Shown piece by piece: positions 27,272 to 36,628 of a stretch of DNA of 64,000 bases. Position 1 is the stretch's first letter, and each line of letters opens with the position of its first letter. The DNA comes from B30-G6 sp964633115 (GTDB lineage Bacteria > Desulfobacterota > Desulfobacteria > Desulfobacterales > B30-G6). The translations under genes and the position numbers were made by a program. The notes below the pieces were generated by a model. That model saw nothing but the letters and a program-made list of their open reading frames with translations, did no database searches and was not told where the DNA came from. Location of the stretch: NCBI GenBank assembly GCA_964633115.1, contig CAZWEO010000012.1, positions 1 through 64,000 on the forward strand. The letters run 5' to 3'.

Positions 27272-28669
27272 ATGACCAAGCCCCAAGGCGATACCCTTAC
27301 CCCAAATCAAATTAAAAATGTTTTAGCCGTTGATAATGATGCCATTATGCTAAAATTTCTTTCACGAATCCTCGAAAAAGCTGGCTTACATGTGGAAACA
27401 GCCTCCGATGGGGTTTCAGCCATCGACATTCTGGAATCGTACACACCTGATCTGTTTTTTATCGATCTGGTGATGCCCAATATCGATGGTCGCTCTCTGT
27501 GCCGCATTATCCGCAGCCAGGAAGCATTCAAAACAACGCCTATCGTAATCATTTCCGCAATTGCCGCCGAGGAGTCCATCGACACGGCTTCCTTGGGGGC
27601 CAATGTCTGCATCGCCAAGGTGGCCTTCGCCGATATGGAAGCCATTATCACAAAATTTTTAGACGACCCCAGTTTGCTTTGGGAGCCATCACTGGGCAAT
27701 CGCGTTTTAGGCGCGGATGCGTTGGCACCCCGCAGTATAACCAATGAACTCCTGACCATTAACCGGCACTTTCGCATCATGCTGGATAGCATTTCAAATG
27801 GCATCATCGAATTGGATCAAAACAAGCGCATCATTTATACCAACCCAGCGGCTTTGAGTTTTTTCGCAATGACGGCTGAAGCCATGCTAGGCAAAAACAT
27901 TTCCCAACTTTTTCCTGTGACCGGCGATGATCCAATGCATACGATGATCAATCCACCTGATCCCCATAAAAGATCGGACCAGCAATCCTATCAAATGACT
28001 ATTGAAGAACGGATTCTCAATATAAGCGTGGTCGCCTCTGGCGCCAGTCGCGAAACCCAGGTGATTATCATGGAGGATATCACCCAAGGTGAAACCTCAA
28101 AACAAAAACTGATTGAAGCCAACAACCAGCTCGAGATTCTAGCCCGGATTGACGGTCTCACGAGTGTTTCCAATCGGCGCCACTTTGACGATCTCCTCCC
28201 CCAAGAATGGGGGCGAATGCGGCGTGAAAAAGGAGAACTGGCCCTGCTCATCTGCGATGTTGATTATTTTAAACCCTACAACGATACCTATGGCCATTTG
28301 GAGGGCGACACCTGTCTGCGTCGTATCGCTCAGGCCATCGAAAACAGCCTGCAGCGTCCATCTGATATTGTGGCGCGCTACGGGGGTGATGAATTTGTCA
28401 TCCTACTGCCCAACACCAATCTAGACGGCGCCCTGCATTTGGCCACTGAGATTCATGCCCAGGTGGGTCAACTAAAAATAAAGCATAAACAATCACCCAT
28501 TGCCGATTGGGTGACGGTGACCATTGGTGCCTGCAGCGGTTTCCCAGATGAATCCCTACCGGAATACAAATTTACCTGGTTGGCCGATAAGGCCCTTTAT
28601 GAGGCCAAATTAAAGGGGCGTAATTGCGCCGAAGGCAAAGCATGGCCCAGCTCTGGGATGGTGGCTTAA
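27272..28669 (+). CDS. Response regulator with PAS and GGDEF (diguanylate cyclase) domains
   Basis: The 465-residue protein has a receiver domain (VLAVDNDAIM, phosphoacceptor Asp65 in FFIDLVMP), a PAS domain around residues 165-275 (LDSISNGIIELDQNKRIIYTNPAAL), and a C-terminal GGDEF domain. The active-site RYGGDEF is intact (GGDEF at 371-375). The inhibitory RxxD site (RPSD) stands five residues before it, so it should make cyclic di-GMP with product feedback. No EAL domain. It starts 26 bases after the hydrolase gene and precedes the Cache histidine kinase, its possible partner. Confidence 0.92.
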   Translation: MTKPQGDTLTPNQIKNVLAVDNDAIMLKFLSRILEKAGLHVETASDGVSAIDILESYTPDLFFIDLVMPNIDGRSLCRIIRSQEAFKTTPIVIISAIAAEESIDTASLGANVCIAKVAFADMEAIITKFLDDPSLLWEPSLGNRVLGADALAPRSITNELLTINRHFRIMLDSISNGIIELDQNKRIIYTNPAALSFFAMTAEAMLGKNISQLFPVTGDDPMHTMINPPDPHKRSDQQSYQMTIEERILNISVVASGASRETQVIIMEDITQGETSKQKLIEANNQLEILARIDGLTSVSNRRHFDDLLPQEWGRMRREKGELALLICDVDYFKPYNDTYGHLEGDTCLRRIAQAIENSLQRPSDIVARYGGDEFVILLPNTNLDGALHLATEIHAQVGQLKIKHKQSPIADWVTVTIGACSGFPDESLPEYKFTWLADKALYEAKLKGRNCAEGKAWPSSGMVA

Positions 28670-29084
28670 ACGATTAGAATAGCTGTCATCGGAAAACGTC
28701 TGATATTCGCTCTATGCAGTCGTTAAATTTTCCAGAAAAGTTAGTCCATTACCATTTTCGAAATCCACTTTGTTACACTGTGGGATAGCAAACCCCGACC
28801 TCACTTTTCAGGAGCCGATATCCCCTAATATCAGGAGCAGTCCATACCATCCCAATAAAAACCGGCATCATTTTAGCTGCGATCCAATAATGCCAAAATC
28901 ATACCCCGCTTGACAGGTTATGATCGAATCCTAATTATAATTTAAGTATTTCATTTGTTTTTCCGATAATGATCGTAGAGTCTGCATATCCTGATTTGCG
29001 TTTTTCCTGTCTGACATCCTTGCAGCATTGGCAATTGAAATTTCTATCTGGATCGATAGCTAAATCACCATAACAAGGAAGCCC
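28670..29084. other. Intergenic region between the GGDEF and kinase genes
   Basis: No gene, terminator or repeat stands out in these 415 bases. AACAAGGAAGCCC just before 29085 is the ribosome binding site of the kinase. Confidence 0.4.
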
Positions 29085-31523
29085 ATGACCCGTAAGAAGA
29101 ATGTTTCATTTATTCATGTTTTTTTCATCATTCTGATTCTGGTGACTACCGTATCCATTGCCATTATTGGTTATCTATGGGTTTCCTCCGAATATGCCCG
29201 CTTCCAAGAAAAATCCATGCAAATGCGTTCAAATTTTATTGCTGAACGCAAAGCCGTGATTCAAATCGAGGTGGAAAGTGCTGTTGACTTTATTGAATAT
29301 AAGATCTCACAAACAGAGGAGCGGCTTAAAAACGATATCAAAGAACGCACCTATGAAGCCCATGCCATTGCTTCCAATATCTATTCACAATTTCAGGGAC
29401 AAATAAGCCGGGTTGAGATTGAACACTTAATCAAAGAAGCTTTGCGGCCCATTCGGTTTAATAATGGCCGCGGTTACTACTTTGCCGTATCCATGGACGG
29501 TGTCGAACAGCTATATCCAATCCGTCCGGAATTCGAGGGTGCCAATCTACTGGATCTAAAAGATAGTAAAGGTCGTTTTGTCATTCGTGATGAAATCGCC
29601 ATCATCAAAGATTCGGGTGAGGGATTTATCACCGACCACTGGCCCAAGCCTGATGAAGACCCAAATATTGCCTATGCCAAGATTTCATTTGTCAAATATT
29701 TTAAACCTTTGGACTGGTATTTCGGCTCCGGTGAATACCTAGACGATGTCACAAAAGAGATTCAGAAGGAAGTTTTGGATCGTGTGTCTAAAATTCGCTT
29801 TGGCAAGGGAGGTTATATCTTTGCCGGTCAGTTCGATGGTATCAGCCTGATGGGGCCGGCGGTCGGTAAAAATATGATCGAGATTACTGATGCCGAAGGT
29901 GTAAAAATCGTCAAATCCCTGATTGAAGCAGCCCAAAACGGGGGCGATTTTGTACGCTATGTATTGCCCCGATTCGAAGGTTTACGGCCTGCCCCTAAAA
30001 TCAGCTATGCACGAGAAATCAAACAATGGCAATGGTATGTGGGCGCGGGTCTTTATGTCGATGAGATCGATCAGGTCATTGCCGAAAACAAAAATGCCTT
30101 AAAAGAAAATGTCCGCAATCAAATTATTAAAATCATAATAACTTTGGTGGGACTGGTGGTGGTTGCGATCGTGATCGCCCGTATTGTTGCCAAACAAGCC
30201 CGGCAAAGCTTATCGGCTTTCAGTCAGTTTTTTGAGAAAGCTGCCAAGGAAGCAGCTATCATCGATCCGCAAGACCTGAGATTTTCCGAATTTTCTAATT
30301 TAGCCATTTCCGCCAATCGTATGATTGATGAGCGACGCGCCATGGAGGCCGAACTGCGAGAAAGCCGGGAACGCTATCGTGTGTTGGTGGAGCTTTCTCC
30401 TGATGCTGTTGTGGTCCAGCGGGAGAAAAAAATAATCTATATCAATCAGGCCGGTGTTGACATGTTGGGTGCCACCCGAAATGATGAATTAATCGCTCGC
30501 AATATCTTTGATTTCATTCATCCCGATCATCATGACATCGTCAAACAACGGATTGAAACAATCCTGACAGAAAAGAAACCACTAGCCCGTCTAGAAATAA
30601 AATACCGCCGATTGGACGGTCGAATCATCCATGTTGCTGCCGCCGGTACATTCATCCAGTATAACGGCAAACCAGCTACATTAGCTGTTATCAGCGATAT
30701 CACGGCGATCAAAAACGCCGAATCAGAAAAACGAAAACTGGAATCTGAGCTGCATCAAGCCCAGAAAATGGAATCTATCGGTACGCTTGCAGGCGGTATT
30801 GCCCATGACTTCAATAATTTGTTGATGGGCATTCAGGGCCGGACGTCTTTGATCATGACCGAACTGGACACCTATCATCACCACAAAGAGCATCTCCGGG
30901 AAATTGAAAAATATGTCAAAAGCGCCACTGAATTAACCCGTCAACTTTTGGGATTCGCCCGTGGTGGCAAATATGAAGTCAAGCCGGTTGATTTAAATGA
31001 TCTGATCGTTAAGTCTTCAGAAATGTTTGGACGGACCCGTAAAGAAATCAGCATATATCGAAAAAACCAACCAGAAATTTGGATCGTGGAAGCGGATCGA
31101 TCCCAAATTGAACAGGTTCTTTTGAATCTGTATGTAAATGCGTGGCAAGCCATGACCGGTGGTGGTGAAATCAGCATTGAGACTGAAAATATGGTTCTAG
31201 ACAATGTTTTTGTGACGCCATATAGCGTACCGGCTGGGAATTATGTAAAAATTTCGGTAAGCGATACCGGTATGGGAATTTCTCCTGACATCCATGAACG
31301 TATTTTCGATCCCTTTTTCACCACCAAACAACATGGCCGTGGCACAGGTTTGGGCTTAGCGTCTGCTTATGTATCATTAAGAATCATGATGGCATCATCA
31401 CCGTCTCCAGTGAAGTCGGTCATGGAGCCACTTTCACTTTTTATCTACCGGCTTCCCAAAAACCACTTTCAACACAAGATCATTCAATCGAAGGCCCCCT
31501 CAAAGGAACTGGTACGATATTGA
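29085..31523 (+). CDS. Cache-PAS sensor histidine kinase, 5' part of a frameshifted hybrid kinase
   Basis: This frame gives 812 residues. A signal anchor (residues 10-30) is followed by two periplasmic Cache modules (YYFAVSMDGVEQLYP... and GGYIFAGQFDG...), a second membrane segment near residues 345-365, a PAS domain (about 430-550), a HisKA domain with GTLAGGIAHDFNNLL (phosphoacceptor His574) and an HATPase domain with VSDTGMGISPD and GRGTGLGLAS. After GLGLASAY the frame runs off into VSLRIMMASS and a short tail. One G added at 31371 restores AYGIIKNHDGIITV and continues in frame into the receiver encoded downstream. The ligand sensed is unknown; Cache domains usually bind small carboxylates or amines. 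Confidence 0.88.
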   Translation: MTRKKNVSFIHVFFIILILVTTVSIAIIGYLWVSSEYARFQEKSMQMRSNFIAERKAVIQIEVESAVDFIEYKISQTEERLKNDIKERTYEAHAIASNIYSQFQGQISRVEIEHLIKEALRPIRFNNGRGYYFAVSMDGVEQLYPIRPEFEGANLLDLKDSKGRFVIRDEIAIIKDSGEGFITDHWPKPDEDPNIAYAKISFVKYFKPLDWYFGSGEYLDDVTKEIQKEVLDRVSKIRFGKGGYIFAGQFDGISLMGPAVGKNMIEITDAEGVKIVKSLIEAAQNGGDFVRYVLPRFEGLRPAPKISYAREIKQWQWYVGAGLYVDEIDQVIAENKNALKENVRNQIIKIIITLVGLVVVAIVIARIVAKQARQSLSAFSQFFEKAAKEAAIIDPQDLRFSEFSNLAISANRMIDERRAMEAELRESRERYRVLVELSPDAVVVQREKKIIYINQAGVDMLGATRNDELIARNIFDFIHPDHHDIVKQRIETILTEKKPLARLEIKYRRLDGRIIHVAAAGTFIQYNGKPATLAVISDITAIKNAESEKRKLESELHQAQKMESIGTLAGGIAHDFNNLLMGIQGRTSLIMTELDTYHHHKEHLREIEKYVKSATELTRQLLGFARGGKYEVKPVDLNDLIVKSSEMFGRTRKEISIYRKNQPEIWIVEADRSQIEQVLLNLYVNAWQAMTGGGEISIETENMVLDNVFVTPYSVPAGNYVKISVSDTGMGISPDIHERIFDPFFTTKQHGRGTGLGLASAYVSLRIMMASSPSPVKSVMEPLSLFIYRLPKNHFQHKIIQSKAPSKELVRY

Positions 31524-31876
31524 TGATTGATGATGAAAAAATGATCTTGGATGTGGGTGTCCAAATGCTTAGTGGTCTTGGCTATACCGTGCTCACTGCT
31601 GATGATGGCCAAAAGGGTCTTGATATTTATGCCCAAAACCAATCCGATATCGACCTTGTTATTCTTGATTTGATCATGCCCAAATTTAGCGGCGACGATG
31701 TTTTTGATCAGCTCAAAGCCATCGATTCCGATGCCAAAGTACTGCTCTCCAGCGGCTACAGCATGGATGGCCATGCCAAAAAAATCATGCAGCGCGGTTG
31801 TGATGGCTTCATCCAAAAACCCTTCACCATGAGTGAAATTTCTCACAAAATAGCCGAAATATTAAGCCAAACGTAA
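31520..31876 (+). CDS. Receiver domain, 3' part of the frameshifted hybrid kinase
   Basis: The 118 residues form a complete receiver apart from the first strand edge: MMIDDEKMILDVG, phosphoacceptor Asp in DLVILDLIMP, KVLLSSGYS and GFIQKPF. Reading backwards in this frame without the start codon gives TGTILMIDDE and the end of the kinase HATPase domain, so this is the receiver of the preceding kinase rather than a free-standing gene. The undisturbed product (29085-31876) would be about 930 residues. If the frameshift is real, the receiver could still be made from an internal start, giving a separate response-regulator-like protein. Confidence 0.75.
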   Translation: MMIDDEKMILDVGVQMLSGLGYTVLTADDGQKGLDIYAQNQSDIDLVILDLIMPKFSGDDVFDQLKAIDSDAKVLLSSGYSMDGHAKKIMQRGCDGFIQKPFTMSEISHKIAEILSQT

Positions 31877-31889
31877 GTGTTGGCACTTA
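31874..31889 (+). terminator. Weak terminator-like hairpin
   Basis: TAAGTG (31874-31879) pairs with CACTTA (31884-31889) across a four-base loop, starting at the kinase stop codon, followed by ATTTCT. The stem is short. Confidence 0.3.
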
Positions 31890-31942
31890 ATTTCTAAAGC
31901 TTTTCCATTATCTTCCCCGCTTGACAAGCTTTCCAAGCGTTC

Positions 31943-34276
31943 CTAGTTCCAGAATTGCTGCAAAATATTTGCAACATCGCTCGGATCGCGTACCGACGGT
32001 GGATTCCAATCGGCGGGAAACATATCCTGGTAACGCGGTAGTGCAAAGCGACTGTCAATAAGCAAAACCACCCCGCGGTCGTTTTCAGAACGAATTACCC
32101 GGCCCGATGCCTGGAGTACCTTGTTGAACCCAGGAAAGATATAGGCAAATTCATAGCCGGCCTCGTATTGCTCGGCAAAATAGGCATTGATAAGCTCACG
32201 CTCTAAACTGGGTGGTGGCATGCCCACGCCTACGATCACCGCGCCGGTGAGGCGATCGCCCACCAAATCGATGCCTTCACCGAAAACACCGCCCATGACG
32301 GCAAAGCCCACCAGAGTCGATCTATTATCTTGTTGAAATCTCTCCAGAAATTTTTCCCGTTTGGTTTCCGATAATCCCGGCTGCTGTACGAGGATTTCGA
32401 TGTGGGCGTACTGGTGCTGAAACGATTCCAGCACCATGGCCATGTAGGCGTAGGAAGGAAAAAAAATTAGATAATTACCGACCTTTTGGCTCACCACGGC
32501 ACAGATTAAATCAGCCACGCGCCGCCGGGTGTTGCGACGATTTCTAAAAAAAGTAGACACCCTCGAAACTAAAATACATAAATTCTCATGGGGAAATGGC
32601 GTGGTCAGAACCAAATCGGAAGAAGCTTCACCACACCCAAACATTTTTCGGAAATAATCAATTGGCGTCAGTGTAGCAGAAAAAAATATTGTGGCCCGAC
32701 CGCGATCAAGGACCTTGCTCAATGGGCCTGAGGGATCGATACAAAAGAGTTTGATCCGAAAATCTTTTTTAATCTGTTCACAACATACGGCATAAGATGC
32801 GTCGAACAACTCGGCCACCTTCATAAAACGCACCACCTGGAAATAGCATTCGATTAATACTTCTCGAAACGGGGCTTCGCGATTAAGGGCCAACCATTTT
32901 TCACAAGCTTTAATAAAATCCAAAAAGCTAGTCTGAATTTCATCGGGAAGATCATCCAGCGCGAAGGTCCGCCCTTGATCCTGATTGGATTTTAGTATTT
33001 TCAAAAACTGCGCGTTAACTTTCCCTAAAGTGCGATAAATGTCCGGGAGAGTGTCTTTAAGTAATCGCCTGAGCGCCAAGAAAGATTTCTTATGCGTCTC
33101 TGCAGAATACATCTCCCGAGAACGGTCCACTAGATTGTGGGCCTCATCCACCAGAAATAAATAGCTCTCGCGCAGCCGTGCAAAAAACCGGCGTAAATGC
33201 GCTTGGGGATCGAACACATAGTTGTAGTCGCAGATAATACAATCCGCCAATTCTGCCAACTCCAGAGAAAATTCAAAGGGGCAAATTTGAAATTGGCGTG
33301 CGACCTGTTCGATAAATTCCCGCTTCCATTGGTCTGTATCATAGGCTTGAGCCAAGGCCGCATCGACGCGATCATAAAAACCCCGGGCATATTCGCAAGC
33401 ATCCCGGGTACATTTAGCCTCGGCGTTGAAACAAATTTTTTCTTTTGCAGTCAGAGTCACAACCTTTAGCCGCAAATCCTGAGCGTTCAATATATCGAAA
33501 GATTCCTCAGCCACCTGTTTACCCGTCGACCGTGCCGTTAAATAGAACATACGATCATATTTACCCCGAGCTAAGGTCTGTAATGCCGGCAGGATCGCCG
33601 CCATGGTCTTGCCGATACCTGTTGGTGCTTGCACCAACAATTGAGCTTTGTCCATAATGGCCTGATAGGCCTCCTCCATCATCTGTGATTGCCCGCGTCG
33701 AATGTCTGCAAAGGGAAATTGCAACGCCGCTATCGACTGGTCCCGCATTTCCTGGAATTGCTGAATTGTTTGCATGCGATCCACCAGGCGTGTGATCAGC
33801 TGCATAAAAAAACCTTCCAACGCCTGGCGTGTGAACGATCGCCTGATTTCATGAGTCTTGCGGGTGTGCAGTTGCGCATAGCTTAGGCAGGTGTCGACTG
33901 TTTCGAGATGATAGTCTGCGGCTACCATGTAGGCATATATTTTTAATTGAGCCCAATGATGGGGATTCTCCCCTATTTCACCTTGTTCAGGATTACGGGT
34001 AATGGTCTTGATTTCCTCCAGTTCGATGCGGCCATCCTTTCTGCTGATACCGTCAACTCGACCGGACAAATGGATCGTCCAGACCCCCATTTGCATGGAA
34101 TGTGAAATTGTAACTTCTGGCTCGTAACCTTGGGGCCGCGACCGTTGGATCATTTGATGAAGAGCGATGGCGGCCGTAGCCCGATCCGGAACAAAAATCC
34201 CGCTCTCCAGATCACCGGATCGCATGAATCGTTCCACCAAATTTCTGACGGATATGTGGATGGTGTGGGAACGCAT
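31943..34276 (-). CDS. XPD/DinG-like iron-sulfur helicase with N-terminal PD-(D/E)XK nuclease domain
   Basis: The 777-residue protein starts with a Cas4/RecB-like nuclease domain: GRVDGIS (Asp75) and ELEEIK (Glu88, Lys90). A superfamily 2 helicase of the XPD/DinG group follows: Walker A APTGIGKT (217-224), FLVDEAHNL (DEAH 377-380), and a C-terminal motif VI region ASGRVIRSENDRG. Four cysteines between Walker A and DEAH (282, 289, 294, 332) match the XPD [4Fe-4S] position. The family unwinds DNA 5'-3'; the nuclease fusion suggests processing of damaged or displaced strands. It is next to an IS element and near the lexA/imuB/dnaE2 genes on the same strand. Confidence 0.87.
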   Translation of the reverse strand: MRSHTIHISVRNLVERFMRSGDLESGIFVPDRATAAIALHQMIQRSRPQGYEPEVTISHSMQMGVWTIHLSGRVDGISRKDGRIELEEIKTITRNPEQGEIGENPHHWAQLKIYAYMVAADYHLETVDTCLSYAQLHTRKTHEIRRSFTRQALEGFFMQLITRLVDRMQTIQQFQEMRDQSIAALQFPFADIRRGQSQMMEEAYQAIMDKAQLLVQAPTGIGKTMAAILPALQTLARGKYDRMFYLTARSTGKQVAEESFDILNAQDLRLKVVTLTAKEKICFNAEAKCTRDACEYARGFYDRVDAALAQAYDTDQWKREFIEQVARQFQICPFEFSLELAELADCIICDYNYVFDPQAHLRRFFARLRESYLFLVDEAHNLVDRSREMYSAETHKKSFLALRRLLKDTLPDIYRTLGKVNAQFLKILKSNQDQGRTFALDDLPDEIQTSFLDFIKACEKWLALNREAPFREVLIECYFQVVRFMKVAELFDASYAVCCEQIKKDFRIKLFCIDPSGPLSKVLDRGRATIFFSATLTPIDYFRKMFGCGEASSDLVLTTPFPHENLCILVSRVSTFFRNRRNTRRRVADLICAVVSQKVGNYLIFFPSYAYMAMVLESFQHQYAHIEILVQQPGLSETKREKFLERFQQDNRSTLVGFAVMGGVFGEGIDLVGDRLTGAVIVGVGMPPPSLERELINAYFAEQYEAGYEFAYIFPGFNKVLQASGRVIRSENDRGVVLLIDSRFALPRYQDMFPADWNPPSVRDPSDVANILQQFWN

Positions 34277-34813
34277 TATTAGATAGGGTTCCAGGATTCG
34301 AGGATTCGAGGGTTCAAGGGTTCAAGGGTTCAAGGAATTCATTTCTAACGATATAATTGCTGCAATCGTGTATAAATTGAACATCGAACATCCAACATCG
34401 AACATTCAACGATAAAAAAGGATCCGAGCTTTGATAGCCGAGTATGCAACAATATTTAAAATTCATCCAAAATTAAGACACGCGATAAAAAAAGATACGA
34501 ACCAATATCCACACTATTAAAGCCTGTTAAAAAGCTAGCCGCACTGCAAAATTACACCGGTCTGAAAGCCGATTTTAGTTTAAAATCGATCTGGTTTTTG
34601 GGCTTGTTCGTTTTCGCTTACCTTTTGTTCTCAGCCGTCGTCTTTTTAACCCTTTAAATCCCCTGTGGGGCGGTTCATTTTACTGCTGAGTATTCGGTTT
34701 GGTAACTGCTACAAGCCAGGCTCACTTACGATATACTTAAAACATCTCAAACTTTAGATAATTACAACTACTTCTCAATTACGAAGACAGATTTTTTGTT
34801 GCCTATAAGAAAA
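34277..34813. repeat. Intergenic region with octamer tandem repeat and dispersed ATCGAACATC-type repeat
   Basis: Positions 34293-34340 are six octamer units: AGGATTCG twice, AGGGTTCA three times, then AGGAATTC. Positions 34378-34412 contain alternating GAACATC and CAACATC units. The same type of unit returns in reverse orientation near 36495, 40455 and 43140. The remainder is AT-rich and shows no gene; it includes the left flank of the insertion sequence. Confidence 0.6.
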
Positions 34814-36480
34814 TCATACTGCTATCGGTAACTTCATCTGCTTCTGTTTTGCTTTCTTTGTTTTCCGTGTTCCCGCTAACTCTATCAATAAAGTAGCCAT
34901 TGTTGTAAAAGTACCTCGGGCGACTAAACCGTGTTGACTTCTTACACGAACCTGCTCAAGCCCTTCGCGTTTTTTGAGAAGATTGAAAGGTCGTTCGCCA
35001 TTTTTGCGAATATCCAGGGCCTTTGATACAACATCACTACCAGAAAGAATGCGCTGGAAATATCCGTTGTCAAAAGGTATGTGGCGGTATTTTGGGCATA
35101 ACTCAGAACGATGGCATTGACCAGATTCCGCATCGCATTTGAATTCGTGTCCTTCATCTTCTATCCCGATGTACTTCATTGGAATATCACAAAAATCGTC
35201 AAGCATTACCTGTAAAGTTTCAGCATCAACATTTTCGGGAAGATTAACTTTTGAACTCGGCGGTTTGACCAAATGTACACCGCTTTCTTTGTACAATGAA
35301 CCATCTTTATCGTGGTAGGCTTCATCGGCCGTGATCAGTTTTAAATCCAATCCGATGGCTTTTCCTAATCGCACCAAGGGTAAAAGAAAATGGCTGTCAT
35401 GGTGATTGGCTGGCGCCATAAGAGAAATCAGCGGAATGCTATGCCCGGTTTTGGGGTTGATTGCCGTAAGGGTGTGCATGCGATACCCTACGACATACAC
35501 GGACTTGTCTCGCTTTTTACGACGCGCCCCGCAATCACAGTCAATATCATCGTAAATACGTATCTTTTTCCCTTTTATGGTTAATGTCGCTAACAGCTGC
35601 TGACGATCTACGGGCAATTCAGTCGAATCAACACAATGCACAAAACCTTCATCCAGAAGCCTTCGCTCTCTGAGATGATATAGAATATATACCATTAAAT
35701 TAATAAGTTGTGAGAACGTTAAGCCTGATCTGAATTGACACATCTGAACGTGGCTGAGCATCATTTTGCGGTTAAGCGGCAACCCTATAAATGCCCGGTT
35801 CTGCTTATTATCCATCCCTATGTAGGGGTTGTGATCTTTGTGGCCTTCATAGTCGTTATCATCACCGCAGAATTTACGATAGCTGACCTCCGGGTACTTG
35901 ATGGCTTTGAGCAATTCGGCACGCAGAAAAATGCTTGGAAAAAAATCTCGCATGGCCGGCGAGTAACCCGCATAGGATAAAAGCTTATTGATGATTTTAT
36001 CATCTAACAATTCATCGATGAATCTGAGCTCTTTATCCTTGATATGCAATGGGTGGCGCCTTTTACGGTTCAATTTGAATAGAATACTGTCTTTGCAGTC
36101 CTCAATAAATCGCCCCATTTCATCTAAATTCATAATGGAAGCCGTTGGCAATTGAGACTCAATTCCAAGCAATACTTCAAGAGGTGTTGTAACCTCTTGT
36201 TTAAAATCATGATTATTAACAACTTCATTTAAAACTTTTTTGGCCATGCCTTTCTTTTCTTTTTTGGTCAGGCACTGCCAGCGGGGATACCTTGTTTTCA
36301 GTTGTTTTCTAATCTCGGCTTTGATAGCTTTGTGATGCATGGGAAAGTCTCCTTTGGGCAAATTTTTGTGGTGAATCTTTACCCATTTTATAGAGGCTTT
36401 CTCATGCTTAAACAACTGATTTCTTATACTTATTCATACATTGTTTTAACACCCTTTATTAGGGAGCGTACCAATTCGGT
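34690..36480 (-). mobile_element. Insertion sequence, ends not determined
   Basis: The transposase gene with its short flanks is taken as the element; the ends given are only estimates. I searched both flanks by eye for terminal inverted repeats and did not find a convincing pair. Both outer flanks carry ATCGAACATC-type repeats in opposite orientation. Confidence 0.5.
34814..36340 (-). CDS. DDE transposase of an insertion sequence
   Basis: From 36340 the protein has 508 residues. It resembles IS4/IS5/IS1182-type DDE transposases: CVDSTELPVD (first Asp), a beta-rich insertion with a CDCGARRKKRDKS segment, LITADEAYHDKD (second Asp) and C-terminal RVRSQHGLVARGTF with the helix before it. I cannot settle the exact family. 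The start at 36340 has AAAGGAGA eight bases upstream; an ATG at 36415 is in frame but has no site. The gene looks intact, so the element may be active. Confidence 0.82.
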   Translation of the reverse strand: MHHKAIKAEIRKQLKTRYPRWQCLTKKEKKGMAKKVLNEVVNNHDFKQEVTTPLEVLLGIESQLPTASIMNLDEMGRFIEDCKDSILFKLNRKRRHPLHIKDKELRFIDELLDDKIINKLLSYAGYSPAMRDFFPSIFLRAELLKAIKYPEVSYRKFCGDDNDYEGHKDHNPYIGMDNKQNRAFIGLPLNRKMMLSHVQMCQFRSGLTFSQLINLMVYILYHLRERRLLDEGFVHCVDSTELPVDRQQLLATLTIKGKKIRIYDDIDCDCGARRKKRDKSVYVVGYRMHTLTAINPKTGHSIPLISLMAPANHHDSHFLLPLVRLGKAIGLDLKLITADEAYHDKDGSLYKESGVHLVKPPSSKVNLPENVDAETLQVMLDDFCDIPMKYIGIEDEGHEFKCDAESGQCHRSELCPKYRHIPFDNGYFQRILSGSDVVSKALDIRKNGERPFNLLKKREGLEQVRVRSQHGLVARGTFTTMATLLIELAGTRKTKKAKQKQMKLPIAV

Positions 36481-36494
36481 GCGTAGGTCTCCTT

Positions 36495-36532
36495 CGATGT
36501 TCGATGTTGAGTGTTCGATGTTCGATGTTCAT
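36495..36532. repeat. Dispersed TCGATGTT-type repeat
   Basis: Units of TTCGATGT and variants follow one another here. The reverse complement of the same unit series is at 34378-34412 on the other side of the insertion sequence. Similar series occur at about 40455-40500 and 43140-43170. Confidence 0.6.
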
Positions 36533-36628
36533 ATTGAAAGCATTCTAATTCTCTTTTTTTTCGATAATGACCGTTAAGAACCGACAGTCTACAGCACAAA
36601 CAGCTTCGTGCTTATAGCCCATTACTGA

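Noticed and set aside
34690..36480. Terminal inverted repeats of the insertion sequence
   Set aside because: Several candidate pairs around TTTAACCC and GGGTGTTAAAA were compared; they are direct rather than inverted or too short to accept.
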